Of a stretch of 64,000 nt of DNA, positions 52,260-61,824 are shown one piece after another (the stretch's first letter is position 1; each line of letters begins with the position of its first letter). Origin of the DNA: Microcoleus vaginatus PCC 9802 (GTDB lineage: Bacteria; Cyanobacteriota; Cyanobacteriia; Cyanobacteriales; Microcoleaceae); contig CP031740.1 of the NCBI GenBank assembly GCA_022701275.1, positions 3,173,001-3,237,000 of the forward strand. The letters are read 5' to 3'. Under the pieces are notes generated by a model. It made no database searches. It was not told where the DNA came from and was given only the letters and a program-made list of their open reading frames with translations. Position numbers and translations under genes: made by a program.

Positions 52260-53111
52260 ATGATAGAAAAAATTTTAGTAGCCGTCGCCGGTCGCGGCTT
52301 GTGCGAAGAGATGTTTAATATGTTGATGGACATCCCTTCCTTGCAAAAAGCCTCTGTCACCGTCTTGCACGTCGTGCCACCGCAAGTAACATCCGAGGGC
52401 ATGGCAGCCAAGTTGGAAGAAGGAGGCAAGATCTTAGCACAAGCAGTCCAGTCTTTGAAAATAGATCCCAGCAAAGTCAATCCCCGGCTCAAACAGGGAG
52501 ATCCGAAAACAACAGTTTGCCAAGTCGCAGAAGAAGAACAATCCGACTTAGTAATTATGGGTTCCCGGGGACTCGGACGGCTGCAATCGATTTTGGAAAA
52601 CTCAGTCAGCCAGTACGTTTTCCAGCTAACATCCCGACCGATGCTGTTAGTAAAAGACGACATCTACGTCAAAAAAATCAAGCGTGTCATGGTGGCGGTA
52701 GACAAATCAGAAGCTGCCCAACAGTCATTGCAGCTTGCGCTATCTTTGGTCAAAGAAGTCAGTGGCGGAGAGATAATTTTAGTACACGTCACTAAAGATT
52801 TGACGGGAAAAGCCAGCGAAGATTTAACAGCAAGTGCTGAAAAAGACCCCGTATTAGCTCCGGGAGTAGCACTAGCGAAACAAATGGGAGTTAGCTACCG
52901 CTGCGTTAGTGCTACAGGCAAGCCAGGGGAAGCAATTTGTCGGATTGCAGACGACATGAATGCCGACTTGTTGGTGCTCGGTTCCCCGGATCGGCGGCCC
53001 AACGTTGCCAAAAACTTTGTGGATATCGATCGACTCCTGGGAAATTCGCTATCAGACTACGTGCGAGTCTACGCCAACTGTCCCGTCTTGCTAGCCCGCA
53101 CAGTCGGCTAG
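52260..53111 (+). CDS. tandem universal stress protein (two UspA domains)
   Basis: This is a 283-residue protein of two Usp domains. The first ends with LVIMGSRGLGRLQSILENSV, the ATP-binding pattern G-x2-G-x9-G-(S/N). The second is less canonical (LVLGSPDRRPNVAKNFVDID, LLGNSLSDYVRVY). The first domain starts KILVAVAGRGL. Usp proteins bind ATP or AMP and act in stress survival. The gene is followed by a strong terminator at 53155-53195, which it shares with psbM on the other strand. Confidence 0.92.
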   Translation: MIEKILVAVAGRGLCEEMFNMLMDIPSLQKASVTVLHVVPPQVTSEGMAAKLEEGGKILAQAVQSLKIDPSKVNPRLKQGDPKTTVCQVAEEEQSDLVIMGSRGLGRLQSILENSVSQYVFQLTSRPMLLVKDDIYVKKIKRVMVAVDKSEAAQQSLQLALSLVKEVSGGEIILVHVTKDLTGKASEDLTASAEKDPVLAPGVALAKQMGVSYRCVSATGKPGEAICRIADDMNADLLVLGSPDRRPNVAKNFVDIDRLLGNSLSDYVRVYANCPVLLARTVG

Positions 53112-53154
53112 AATCTCATCGTTAAGAGTGAGCAGCTAACACTCAACAGTTAAC

Positions 53155-53195
53155 AAAAAAAGCGCCTCAGCAAAAAGCTGTTGGCGCTTTTTTTT
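53155..53195. terminator. strong bidirectional terminator between usp and psbM
   Basis: AAAAAAAGCGCC and GGCGCTTTTTTTT flank an inner CAGC/GCTG stem. The long stem with A and T runs on both sides ends the usp transcript on the plus strand and, 37 bases past its stop, the psbM transcript on the minus strand. Confidence 0.88.
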
Positions 53196-53231
53196 GCAAG
53201 CAGCAAAGCCAGACAGAAATAGCAACAGTTG

Positions 53232-53345
53232 CTAATCTTTTCTGCTTTGACGGCTAGCCGTTTGAATGTACAGAATGATTAGAAAAACGCTGGGAACCAA
53301 TACAAACAGAATGGTTGCCACAAACCCTAAATCGTTAACTTCCAT
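53232..53345 (-). CDS. psbM: photosystem II protein M
   Basis: This is a 37-residue protein. It starts [19 protein letters not shown] and has one transmembrane helix, then [12 protein letters not shown]. This is the characteristic sequence of PsbM, a low-molecular-weight photosystem II subunit at the monomer-monomer interface of the PSII dimer. The start ATG is at 53345 and the stop at 53232-53234. It is a short gene easily missed by length-based ORF calling. It shares a terminator with usp. Confidence 0.95.
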   Translation of the reverse strand: MEVNDLGFVATILFVLVPSVFLIILYIQTASRQSRKD

Positions 53346-53637
53346 GAAGACGCTCGCCTCTATCGGAAAATAGGAAAATACACACAACTAGGATATCACT
53401 CAAAGGCGAAAGGCAAACTCGAAGACAGAAGGAGGACTGGCGGACAAGCGTCGAAACCCGGTTCCTGTCTGGATGCCTGGCAGCCCAACCTTTTATTCCT
53501 AGAAACCACGTTTCTTTTCCTAGGTCGGCAAAAGGAATGATTATACAGTTAAATAGGAAAAAAAAACAAAATTCTTGGATTCTGAATTTTTCTTTCCTTC
53601 TGCATAAAAGCATCTCTAGCCTTCTGCCTTCTGAGAG

Positions 53638-53934
53638 TCACGGTTTAGTCTTCACGCTGACCTGGCCATTGACCATAGCTTGACAAGCCAACCGATAGTT
53701 TTCGGGCTTTTTCTTGAGCTTGCGGTTTTCAAAGTCAGTGCGGGGCGACAGATTTTCACTTCCCTCGACAATTTCCACAATGCAGGTGCCACATTGACCT
53801 ATGCCCCCGCAATTCATGAGCTTTCCCGAAAATGTGTACAAGTCGATGCGATTTTCTAGAGCTTTGAGCCTCAAATTGGCCCCGTCTGCTGCGATGACTT
53901 CCTGATTTTCCTTCACAAACTTGATATTGGCCAT
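53638..53934 (-). CDS. 2Fe-2S ferredoxin-like protein
   Basis: This 98-residue protein holds a plant-type 2Fe-2S motif: [16 protein letters not shown] (C-x5-C-x2-C) and a fourth cysteine in RLACQAMV, the normal set for this fold. The charged N-terminus and a Lys-rich loop ([13 protein letters not shown]) differ from photosynthetic ferredoxin I. It is probably a specialised electron carrier. It is a single gene between psbM and the tolC gene. Confidence 0.9.
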   Translation of the reverse strand: MANIKFVKENQEVIAADGANLRLKALENRIDLYTFSGKLMNCGGIGQCGTCIVEIVEGSENLSPRTDFENRKLKKKPENYRLACQAMVNGQVSVKTKP

Positions 53935-54052
53935 TGCCGATTTCCTAACGCAGTTGACATGGAACTCTATTACAAAATATTAACGAATGTGTCAGACGTT
54001 TAATACAGGATGTCCAATTGTTCTGGTAATTAAAGCTCGCCCCAACTCAATG

Positions 54053-55948
54053 TCAAGGAGCATCCGAGAGGTTATTAGTGGGAAGATTGCTCACAGCGCG
54101 CTGGAGAGACGAAAGCCCCAGGTTGTAGGTGACAATTGCCGACAATCGGTTTCTCTCAGCCCTAGTCAAATCAGTTTCCGCCTGAATCACATCCGTCTGA
54201 GTACCCACGCCAGCTTGAAACCGCAGTCTCGCCAAACGCAAAGCTTCCCTCGACTGCAAAACCCCCGCCTCAGAAGTTTCGATATTCTCAAAACTCGACT
54301 CTAAGCCAAAATAAGCTTGTTCCACTTCCCGGCGCACCTGATTGCGGAGTTGGTCAAATCGACTTTCGGCGATCGTAATATCAGCATCCCGCTGTCTCAC
54401 CCTGGCGTTCGCCGCGCCCCCATCGAAGATACTCCAAGTCAGACTCGCCCGGATCGAATAACCATCGGCCCAGCCGCGAGTAGCAAACGGGTTCGGGTCG
54501 TCAGGGTCTTGCCCCAGCACGTTGTAACTACCCCCAACACTCAGTTGAGGCAAACGCCCCGCCTGAATCGATCGCCTCTGCTGCTTGCTGATATCCCTCT
54601 GCACCAACTGCTGTTCCAACTCGGGGCGATTCCTAAAAGCCTGCACGATACTCTCTTCCAAAGACAGCCTCCAAGAGCCGGCTTGCTCTACCGGATCAGC
54701 CGCTGTCAAGTTCGTTGACTGGCTGATATTCAAAATCTCAGCCAGACGCCGCTGGGCAACTCGCTGATCGCGACGGGCTACTGAGAGTTGTTGCACTTCG
54801 TTAGCCAAATTTGCCTGAGCCTGCAACACAGCAAACCGGGTTCCCACTCCGGCCCGTTCCAAAGCTTCGGCATCCCGCAAACTTTGCTGGGCATTTCTGA
54901 CCGAAGCTTGGCGGATGGCAACTTGTCCGTCTGAGTTTTGCAAGTTGTAGTAAGCCTCAGCAGTGTCGAAGCGCAGTTCCTCGGCTTGGCGTTCCACATC
55001 CAGTTCCCGAAGGCGCACCTGTTCCTCTGCCGCGCGGATGTTAGCCCGCCGCCTTCCGAACAAATCGATGTCGTAGCTCAACTGCAAAGTGCTGTTGAGA
55101 CTGTTGCTGCCGAAATTTGTGCCCGCTTGGGGGGCGGGCTGCCCGGTTTGGTTAGCCCGAGAGTTGAGGCGGCGCTGCGTAGCCCGGATTCCGAGTTCTC
55201 CGCCGGCACTCACAGACCGGCTGGCGTCCATTTGAAAATTCAGGTCTGGATAAAGAGCAGCTTGCTGTTCGCGCAAAGCTGCTCTGCTTTGTTCCACTTG
55301 CTTTCCGGCGATTTGCAAAACTTGGCTGTTGCGGCGGGCGAGGTCGATCGCCTGCTGCAAGGTAATTGACTCTGTTTGCTCGATCCTGACATCCTCGGGG
55401 TTTGTCGGAAACAGCAGCGGATTCGGGTTGGGTTCCAGGGAAGCCGGAGGATTGGTGTTTAAAAGGCCCCTCGGAGGGAGAGGGGGGAAACTTTCGTTCG
55501 GAGTGCCCCGGAGAATGGGTACCGGGGAACTGGGCACAGGAATATTGTTGGGAGGGTTCGGGGAAGGCTGCTGAGCGTCTTTCGGTTCCAACCCTCTTAG
55601 AGGTGTTGAACCGCCCTGAGACAGAGTTGATGGGGAAGCCGGAGCAGCCTGTTGAGGCTTTGATGCTTGCTCGGGCCCGGTTGGGGTAGTTGATGCGATC
55701 TTGGCTCCCCCTGGCTGCTGAGACTTGGAGGTTTGAGGGTTAAGGGCGATCGACTGTTCGGGAGCGGATGTTGATTCTGGCGCTGTGTTCGAGGTCGATC
55801 GAACATTCTGCCCTAATTCGAGCTGATTGCTAAGGGCGGAACTGTCCTGAGATTGAGCCGGAGGCTGTGCTGAAGCACTCTGTGCGGCGTTGCTGAAAGT
55901 AATTGCAGCGCCCACTCCGACTACGATGATTTGACGAAAAACACGCAT
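54053..55948 (-). CDS. TolC-family outer-membrane channel protein
   Basis: This is a 631-residue protein. It has a signal peptide (IIVVGVGAAITFSNAAQSASA), a Pro/Ser/Gln-rich segment to about residue 180, and two OEP repeats: ESITLQQAIDLARRNSQVL, NSTLQLSYDIDLFGRRRANIRA, DTAEAYYNLQNSD; then SLEESIVQAFRNRPELEQQL, SLTWSIFDGGAANARV, AYFGLESSFEN. These repeats form the beta-barrel and periplasmic tunnel of a trimeric efflux/secretion duct. The N-terminal Pro-rich extension is typical of cyanobacterial TolC-like proteins. No linked transporter gene is present. Confidence 0.92.
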   Translation of the reverse strand: MRVFRQIIVVGVGAAITFSNAAQSASAQPPAQSQDSSALSNQLELGQNVRSTSNTAPESTSAPEQSIALNPQTSKSQQPGGAKIASTTPTGPEQASKPQQAAPASPSTLSQGGSTPLRGLEPKDAQQPSPNPPNNIPVPSSPVPILRGTPNESFPPLPPRGLLNTNPPASLEPNPNPLLFPTNPEDVRIEQTESITLQQAIDLARRNSQVLQIAGKQVEQSRAALREQQAALYPDLNFQMDASRSVSAGGELGIRATQRRLNSRANQTGQPAPQAGTNFGSNSLNSTLQLSYDIDLFGRRRANIRAAEEQVRLRELDVERQAEELRFDTAEAYYNLQNSDGQVAIRQASVRNAQQSLRDAEALERAGVGTRFAVLQAQANLANEVQQLSVARRDQRVAQRRLAEILNISQSTNLTAADPVEQAGSWRLSLEESIVQAFRNRPELEQQLVQRDISKQQRRSIQAGRLPQLSVGGSYNVLGQDPDDPNPFATRGWADGYSIRASLTWSIFDGGAANARVRQRDADITIAESRFDQLRNQVRREVEQAYFGLESSFENIETSEAGVLQSREALRLARLRFQAGVGTQTDVIQAETDLTRAERNRLSAIVTYNLGLSSLQRAVSNLPTNNLSDAP

Positions 55949-56088
55949 AATTTTTTAATTAGTCTGCAATCCTAGAGACAATTTTAGAGCAAGATTTGGC
56001 TTCAAGTTTCTAGTTTGTAGCCTGAACTCTCCAGTTACAAGTCAGAATTACCCTACTCATCTTAACTTTTGAATGTTCGATTCAAAAT

Positions 56089-57474
56089 TTATAATTCAAC
56101 CTCAGCAGTTGCCAGACCGATCGCCGCCGAGATTAGTTCCTCTACTCCGCTCACCGGCAAAATCCGGGTTTTCAGCGAGCTGGCGAGCTGTTCGAGGGTC
56201 ATGTCGTCTAGAAAACGCGGTTCTCCCTGTTTTAGCATCACCGACGGCAGCAGGATACCATCTCCCAAGTCTCGCCCCTGCAAAGCTTCGAGTAAATCTT
56301 GCCCGGTCAGCAAACCCGTAACAGTGATAGTTTGTCCCCAGTAGTGGCTGCACAAAGCTGCCATGTTGACGGACAAGCCGGGAATCTGGTTTAGTTGTTG
56401 TACGATCGGCTCAAAAGCTTTTTCCACAGCATTCCCCACCACCCAAACTAACTTGCGCTCTGGCTCGACTTGCATCGGTTGCAGCTTCTCAAAAGCCGTT
56501 TCAAACTGCTGGATAAACTGGCGAATCGAACCCACACCGTTACCAATTTGGGGATAATCTTCGTAATCTGCAGCCGACGGCAAATCTAAACCCGCTATTA
56601 AAAACCACTCGTCAGCCAGCCAAATGCACCGTGATTTTGAATTCTGCTTTTTCGCCTTTTGGCCACCTTTTCCTTTACTCAAAAGCACTTGAATTTTCTG
56701 CACTTGCTCGATTACTTCTCGCGCTTTTTCCGCAGTTACAGCGATTAGTTCATCTTCCGCAGGGCGAAAGCGAGTTAAACCCACCGGCACTACAGCCACC
56801 GATGCTACAGCGGGAATATTTCCGGTATGAAACTTTGCCAAATCTAACAAAGTGCGTTCTAAATGTTCGCCATCATTAATACCAGGACAAACAACTACTT
56901 GAGCGTGAATTTGCAAGCGGCGTTCTTGAAACCATTTGATTTGTTCGAGAATCTTCCCAGCGCGGAGATTTTTTAACAGCCTAATTCGTACTTCCGGTTC
57001 GGTAGCGTGCACGGAAACATAGAGAGGAGAAAGCCGCATTTGCTCGATTCTCTCCCACTCTTTTTGAGTCAAATTTGTGAGAGTGAGATAGCTACCATAA
57101 AGAAAACTAAGTCGGTAGTCATCATCTTTGAGATACAAAGTTTCCCGCTTGCCCGGAGGCTGTTGGTCGATAAAGCAAAAAGGGCAGCGATTGTTGCACT
57201 GAATTAGTCCATCAAAAAGAGCAGTTTCAAATTCCACTCCCAAGTCTTCGTCATAATCTTTTTCTATTTCTAATTTGTGGGTTTTGCCTTTAGTGTCTAA
57301 TACTTCTAATTCTAGAAATTCATCGGCGCACAGAAATTGATAGTCAATTAAATCGCGGGGTTTTTGACCGTTGACGGCGACGATTGAGTCTCCGGGTTCA
57401 AATCCCATTTCGGCGCAGATGCTGTCGGGGATAACTTTGGTGATTAGGGCGGGCCGAATTGATAAGTCGCTCAT
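56089..57474 (-). CDS. DUF512 / TIGR03279-type putative FeS oxidoreductase
   Basis: This is a 461-residue protein. The N-terminus (residues of about 10-80) is PDZ-like (ITKVIPDSICAEMGFEPGDSIVAVNG). The middle has a CNNRCPFCFIDQQP cysteine cluster (C-x3-C-x2-C, radical-SAM-type) and DDDYRLSFLYGSYLTLTNL, with PLYVSVHATEP and VVVCPGINDG. The C-terminal DUF512 domain holds LTRFRPAEDEL and GDGILLPSVML. The family is widespread in cyanobacteria and clostridia; its reaction is not established. It is a single gene. Confidence 0.88.
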   Translation of the reverse strand: MSDLSIRPALITKVIPDSICAEMGFEPGDSIVAVNGQKPRDLIDYQFLCADEFLELEVLDTKGKTHKLEIEKDYDEDLGVEFETALFDGLIQCNNRCPFCFIDQQPPGKRETLYLKDDDYRLSFLYGSYLTLTNLTQKEWERIEQMRLSPLYVSVHATEPEVRIRLLKNLRAGKILEQIKWFQERRLQIHAQVVVCPGINDGEHLERTLLDLAKFHTGNIPAVASVAVVPVGLTRFRPAEDELIAVTAEKAREVIEQVQKIQVLLSKGKGGQKAKKQNSKSRCIWLADEWFLIAGLDLPSAADYEDYPQIGNGVGSIRQFIQQFETAFEKLQPMQVEPERKLVWVVGNAVEKAFEPIVQQLNQIPGLSVNMAALCSHYWGQTITVTGLLTGQDLLEALQGRDLGDGILLPSVMLKQGEPRFLDDMTLEQLASSLKTRILPVSGVEELISAAIGLATAEVEL

Positions 57475-57593
57475 GGTTATATTATCGGTTACTTGTTGAA
57501 GTTTGCTAAAGGCGATCGGCTTTAGAATCAGGGTTTGTTCTGGGTTGTGAATTTATTTGATCTGTGACAGAATAAGGCAAAAATCTTTAATTT

Positions 57594-58505
57594 ATGAAAT
57601 TCAAAATCTTGACAGGGCTCCTAACCGGGTTAGTTGCTTCTAGCACAAATGTACTTTTTTGTCAACCAAGTAGTGCGGGAAATTATAGCTTTTTTAACAA
57701 CGGCACTCTCAAATATATTAACACTGGGATTCTGAATGCAGAACCCGTGATGTGCGCTGCTGTTAATCAAGAGGATACTGGTACGAATAGGACTTTGCTA
57801 TTGACTCTGAAGCAGGGGACTGATACTGAGCCTAGCTTGAAAAAACTGCCAAAAGTTGACTTAACAGTTGTAGAGTTTACCAACAGTCAAAAGTACAGCG
57901 TTGCTCAGATTGGCAACTCAGATTTGGCGGCAGGGACGAAAGCTGAGGATTTGTTTATTAGGGGTGAGGATAAGTATCAAAAAGGAGATTATCAGGGTGC
58001 TATAGCCGCTTACACTCAAGCAATTGCGCTTAATCCTAAGTATGCCCAAGCCTACCACAACCGGGGAAATGCCCGCTCTAAATTAGGAGACAACCAGGGT
58101 GCTGTAGCCGATTACAACCAAGCTTTACGAATTAATCCTAACTATGCCAAAGCCTACTACAACCGGGGAATTTCCCGCTTTGAATTAGGAGATAACCAGG
58201 GTGCTGTAGCCGATTACAACCAAGCTTTACGAATTAATCCTAACTATGTCTTAGCCTACAACAACCGGGGACTTGCCCGCTATCGTTTAGGAGACAAGCA
58301 GGGTGCTGTAGCGGATTATAACCAAGCTTTGCGAATTGATCCTAACCATGTTAATGCCTACTACAACCGGGGACTTGCCCGCCGTGGCTTAGGAGACAAG
58401 CGGGGTGCGATTCAAGACTTTCAGAAAGCAGCAGACTTATATCAGAAGCAAGGAGATAAAGATAGCTATAAAAAAGCCCTTAACCATCTTAAAAAACTTC
58501 AATGA
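57594..58505 (+). CDS. exported TPR-repeat protein
   Basis: This is a 303-residue protein. The signal peptide (KILTGLLTGLVASSTNVLFC) is followed by about 100 residues of non-repeat sequence, then four to five 34-residue TPR units from residue 125 (GEDKYQKGDYQGAIAAYTQAIALNPKYA, YHNRGNARSKLGDNQGAVADYNQALRINPNYA and so on). The repeats are near-identical at DNA level. It is followed 39 bases later by a broken TPR gene with the same type of units. Confidence 0.85.
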   Translation: MKFKILTGLLTGLVASSTNVLFCQPSSAGNYSFFNNGTLKYINTGILNAEPVMCAAVNQEDTGTNRTLLLTLKQGTDTEPSLKKLPKVDLTVVEFTNSQKYSVAQIGNSDLAAGTKAEDLFIRGEDKYQKGDYQGAIAAYTQAIALNPKYAQAYHNRGNARSKLGDNQGAVADYNQALRINPNYAKAYYNRGISRFELGDNQGAVADYNQALRINPNYVLAYNNRGLARYRLGDKQGAVADYNQALRIDPNHVNAYYNRGLARRGLGDKRGAIQDFQKAADLYQKQGDKDSYKKALNHLKKLQ

Positions 58506-58544
58506 ACGGCAACAAATTTTCTTTTTTATTAACAGGTAAAATCA

Positions 58545-59346
58545 ATGAGTTTTTCTAACCAACTTTCCATCGTGTTGATAGGTGCTGTTGCAATAAGTGC
58601 GATCGCACAACTAACCCCAGTTTTTGCTATATCTGCTAAAGTTCCTAGTGCGGCTGGGGCGGCTGGGACGATAGCTGAGAATTTCTTTATTCAGGGTAAT
58701 GAAAAGTATAAAAAAGGAGGTTATCAGGGTGCTATACAAGCTTTCAGCCAAGCAATTGTGCTTAATCCTAATTATGCCCAAGCCTATAACAACCGGGGAA
58801 TCGCCCGCCGTACTTTAGGAGACAGCCAGGGTGCACTCGCCGATTTCAACCAAGCGCCGGCGAATTAATCCTAATTATGCCGAAGCCTACAACAACCGGG
58901 GAATTGCCCGCTCTCAATTAGGAGACAAGAAGGGTGCTGTAGCCGATTTCAACCAAGCGCCGGCGAATTAATCCTAACGAAAGCGGAAGCCTACACCCAC
59001 CGGGGGAATGCTCGCGATGATTTAGGAGACAGCCAGGGTGCACTCGCCGATTACGATCGAGCGCCGGCAAATTAATCCTAACGAAAGCCGGTGCCTACTT
59101 AAACCGGGGCGTTACCCGCTCTCGTTTAGGAGACACGCAAAGTGCTGTAGCCGATTACAACGCAGCGCCGGCGAATCCATCCTAACGAAAGCCGGTGCCT
59201 ACTTGAGGCGGGGACTTACCCGCGCTCAAGGGGGAGACAAGCCCGGGGCGATGCAAGACTTTCAGAAAGCAGCAGACTTATTTCAGCAGCAAGGTGATAA
59301 AGATAACTATGAAAGAGCCCTTAACTATCTGCGGAAACTTCAATAA
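58545..59346 (+). pseudogene. TPR-repeat gene broken by repeated +1 changes
   Basis: The first 107 codons are intact (signal peptide, GNEKYKKGGYQGAIQAFSQAIVLNPNYA). Thereafter each 102-base repeat carries CCGGCGA where the intact gene next to it has six bases (TTACGA), giving +1. Later repeats also carry GAAAGCC or GAAAGCG in place of TATGCC, another +1. Four changes of the first kind and three of the second were counted. The last part returns to an open frame (AMQDFQKAADLFQQQGDKDN) ending at 59346. Either the gene is decaying or these bases were misread. Confidence 0.8.
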
Positions 59347-59403
59347 ACTGCAAAAACTCCCCAAAGGTCGATCGCACTACTAAGCGCTAAAAAATAGAAT
59401 ACT

Positions 59404-59438
59404 TAGAACCCAGACTTTTTTAAGAAGTCTGAGTTCTA
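59404..59438. terminator. hairpin after the TPR genes
   Basis: TAGAACCCAGACTT and AAGTCTGAGTTCTA pair with one G-T wobble around a 7-base loop. There is no long T run, so it may be a repeat or a weak terminator. The rest of the gap 59347-59773 shows no gene. Confidence 0.5.
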
Positions 59439-59734
59439 ATTAAACATTATCATAATCCGATAATTAATTTTTTTTTCGTTACTTACTATAGGGCGTGTGA
59501 ATAAGTTGTGTAAATAAAAGAAAAGTGGTAAGCTCAAATTAAAGAAAAAATGGGTAAACAAATCGTCCCCCTTCCTCCTTAACGGCACGTACATTTTATC
59601 TAAATCGTCGCTCTCTAAATTCTTTTTTAACTGCATCAATAAATTCTGTTAATCTTGAGGTGTCAGGTTTTATTTGGTTGATAAAATAATAAAATTGTAA
59701 TTTGGCGTTCGAGTTATTAATTAGACCGAGTTCA

Positions 59735-59752
59735 GAGCGACATAAGTCGCTC
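59735..59752. repeat. GAGCGAC/GTCGCTC palindrome
   Basis: A perfect 7-bp inverted repeat with a 4-base loop, 22 bases beyond the end of uppP. A T run is absent. Confidence 0.6.
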
Positions 59753-59773
59753 CTACTGGTATCGGATTTTATT

Positions 59774-60676
59774 TTAGATATTTCGCAATGCCCCACCTGC
59801 GATCGCCGTTAAAATGGCTACGCCAAAAGCTAGCCGATACCACACAAACACCCAGGTGTTTTGAGTTTGCAGGAACTTGATCAGCCACGCGATCGACAAA
59901 TAAGAAAACACAAATGCCGAAATCGTCCCCACTATCAAAGCTGCAACTCCAGCATCGCTGATTCCTTCTCCCAAAGCACCCTTTAATTCTACTAATCCAG
60001 CCAGAGTAATTGCCGGAATTCCTAATAAAAAAGAAAACCGCGCGGCGGCGGCTCTTTCCAATCCCATGAACAATCCTGCTGTGAGAGTGGAACCAGATCG
60101 CGAACACCCCGGAATCAAGGCTATTGCTTGAGCTAATCCCATAAAAATGCCGTCTGAGACAGTTAACTTTTCATAAGTGCGATTGCGCTTGCCAGTTTTT
60201 TCTGCTATTGCTAACAGCAGCGACATGACGATCGAAGCAATGGCGATGCTGGTCAAATTTCTCAGCGGCGAGTTGTCAAAATCTGGAACCAATGCCTTGA
60301 TTAGCAGCCCAAAAAAGAGTATAGGTATTGTTCCCAAAACAATTCCCAGCGCTATTTGAAACTCTTGCGATTTGTAGTCGCGCCGCATCACGGCATCTAC
60401 AGCACCCAAAGTTATAGTTGTCAAGTCTTTCCAGAAATACCAAAGCACTGCCACAATACTGCCTAACTGAATTACAGCAGTATAAGCAACCCCTGGATCG
60501 CCCCATCCTAGGGCGATCGGCACTACCTTTAAATGAGCGGTGCTGCTGATGGGCAAAAACTCGGTTAATCCTTGTACAATTCCTAAAACAATCGCTTGCA
60601 ACAGATTGATTTGAGCGGGCCCGGAAACATCAGCAGCGGGCGTTTGGGCCAGGAGTGCGTCAAGCAAAGCTATCAT
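59774..60676 (-). CDS. uppP: undecaprenyl-diphosphatase
   Basis: This is a 300-residue membrane enzyme (about eight helices). It removes a phosphate from undecaprenyl pyrophosphate to recycle the lipid carrier of peptidoglycan and other glycans. The two family signatures are intact: GLTEFLPISSTAHL (with the catalytic Glu and Ser-Ser) near residue 37 and PGCSRSGSTLTAGLF near residue 190. It is a single gene, divergent from the thioredoxin-fold gene at 60996. Confidence 0.95.
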   Translation of the reverse strand: MIALLDALLAQTPAADVSGPAQINLLQAIVLGIVQGLTEFLPISSTAHLKVVPIALGWGDPGVAYTAVIQLGSIVAVLWYFWKDLTTITLGAVDAVMRRDYKSQEFQIALGIVLGTIPILFFGLLIKALVPDFDNSPLRNLTSIAIASIVMSLLLAIAEKTGKRNRTYEKLTVSDGIFMGLAQAIALIPGCSRSGSTLTAGLFMGLERAAAARFSFLLGIPAITLAGLVELKGALGEGISDAGVAALIVGTISAFVFSYLSIAWLIKFLQTQNTWVFVWYRLAFGVAILTAIAGGALRNI

Positions 60677-60995
60677 TAGTGGTTAATTCCCAGTTTTCAG
60701 TTTCTAGTTATCAATTGGATTTAAGATTTTGCACCATTCTGGGAAGCTAGAAGTCCATCCCACAAATAAATTTTATTGGGGCGCGGACACTTCCAGCCCG
60801 CCCTTGAAAAGCCGATCGCAAATAGTGCTCTTCGCTCAGCAGAATTGCCTTGTCGCTCGCCACTATCAGCAATTTATGATAGTTGAGCCGAAACTACTTT
60901 AACCTACTCAACAACATTTGCCTACATTTTGCTGATAAACTTAGGAAAGTTTTTGCATCTGATTTCGCTTTCCTTACAGCAACTGCCAACAACCT
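60677..60995. other. divergent promoter region between uppP and the next gene
   Basis: No gene was seen in these 319 bases. It holds a GGGCGCGGACACTTCCAGCC/CGCCC-type GC-rich unit near 60780 that resembles other interspersed elements, and the AT-rich stretch expected of two outward promoters. Confidence 0.5.
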
Positions 60996-61607
60996 ATGAT
61001 ATTTCCTGAGAACAAAAATTCAATTGTTACTCCTGCTACCGGCCTGGGCTTGCTGCGGCGAATCTTGTCAGCCAGTCTTTTAACAGTGGCGCTCGCACTT
61101 AGCTTGATACTGCTAACTGGCACGCCACCAGCCTTAGCAACTCTCACAGACGATCGCTTTGACGGTACAATCTTTGCCCTCTACGCCGGCAACGGTTCCC
61201 TAGTTCCTCCTAAAGTCAAGCTTGCAGATTCTTTCAAACGCCATAAACCCGTACTGTTAGTTTTTTACACTGATGACAGCAGCGACTCCAAGCAATACGC
61301 GATCGTCGTCTCTCAACTCCAGGAATTTTACGGCCGCGAAGCGGATTTTATGCCGATAACAGTTGACTCTTTGCCTCCCCAACCGTCACCGGAACTCACA
61401 GAACCGAGCCATTATTACGAAGGTTTTGTACCTCAAACTCTCATCCTCGACCAATCGGGAAAAGTAGTTTTTAATGAGAAAGGACAAATACCATTTGAAC
61501 AGGTAGATGATGCTTTTCGGAAAGTATTTGACTTGCTGCCGAGAGAAAAATCTCTCCCGCTCAAACGCCGTGTCGTGAACGAACTAAACACCGAATTGTC
61601 GAAGTAA
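60996..61607 (+). CDS. exported thioredoxin-fold protein without CxxC
   Basis: This is a 203-residue protein. A signal or anchor helix (SASLLTVALALSLILLTG) is followed by a thioredoxin-like fold: KPVLLVFYTDDSSDSKQYAI, then FMPITVDSLP, and GFVPQTLILDQSGKVVFNEKG. The position of the CxxC motif has DDSSDS, so it cannot act as a disulfide reductase. I associate it, without certainty, with the cyanobacterial thylakoid photosystem I accessory factor annotation. Location in the thylakoid or inner membrane is inferred. Confidence 0.65.
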   Translation: MIFPENKNSIVTPATGLGLLRRILSASLLTVALALSLILLTGTPPALATLTDDRFDGTIFALYAGNGSLVPPKVKLADSFKRHKPVLLVFYTDDSSDSKQYAIVVSQLQEFYGREADFMPITVDSLPPQPSPELTEPSHYYEGFVPQTLILDQSGKVVFNEKGQIPFEQVDDAFRKVFDLLPREKSLPLKRRVVNELNTELSK

Positions 61608-61681
61608 TAGGTAAGGGCTAATTGCTAGTCGTTATAGCAATTTTCAAGGATGCCTTAACAGAGTTTTTTGTCTTATATTGG

Positions 61682-61706
61682 GTAAGGTGCGCCATGCGCA
61701 CCCTAC
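61682..61706. repeat. GGTGCGC/GCGCACC palindrome
   Basis: GTAAGGTGCGCCATGCGCACC followed by CTAC is a perfect 7-bp inverted repeat around a 3-base loop. A relative (GTAAGGTGCAGCGCACCCTG) lies at about 49186-49205. Confidence 0.65.
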
Positions 61707-61824
61707 ATTTAGGGTGATACAGTCAACAGTCAAGCGTCAACCGTCATTCTGCCTCAGTAATTCTTTACAAACACCATCTCGGGTATCAGGGCAAAATGGA
61801 CGTGAACTATTTAAACTTTAAACC

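Noticed and set aside
58845..59180. Programmed frameshifting in the TPR gene
   Set aside because: The shift sites have no slippery heptamer or downstream pseudoknot; seven shifts in one gene are implausible as a programmed event.
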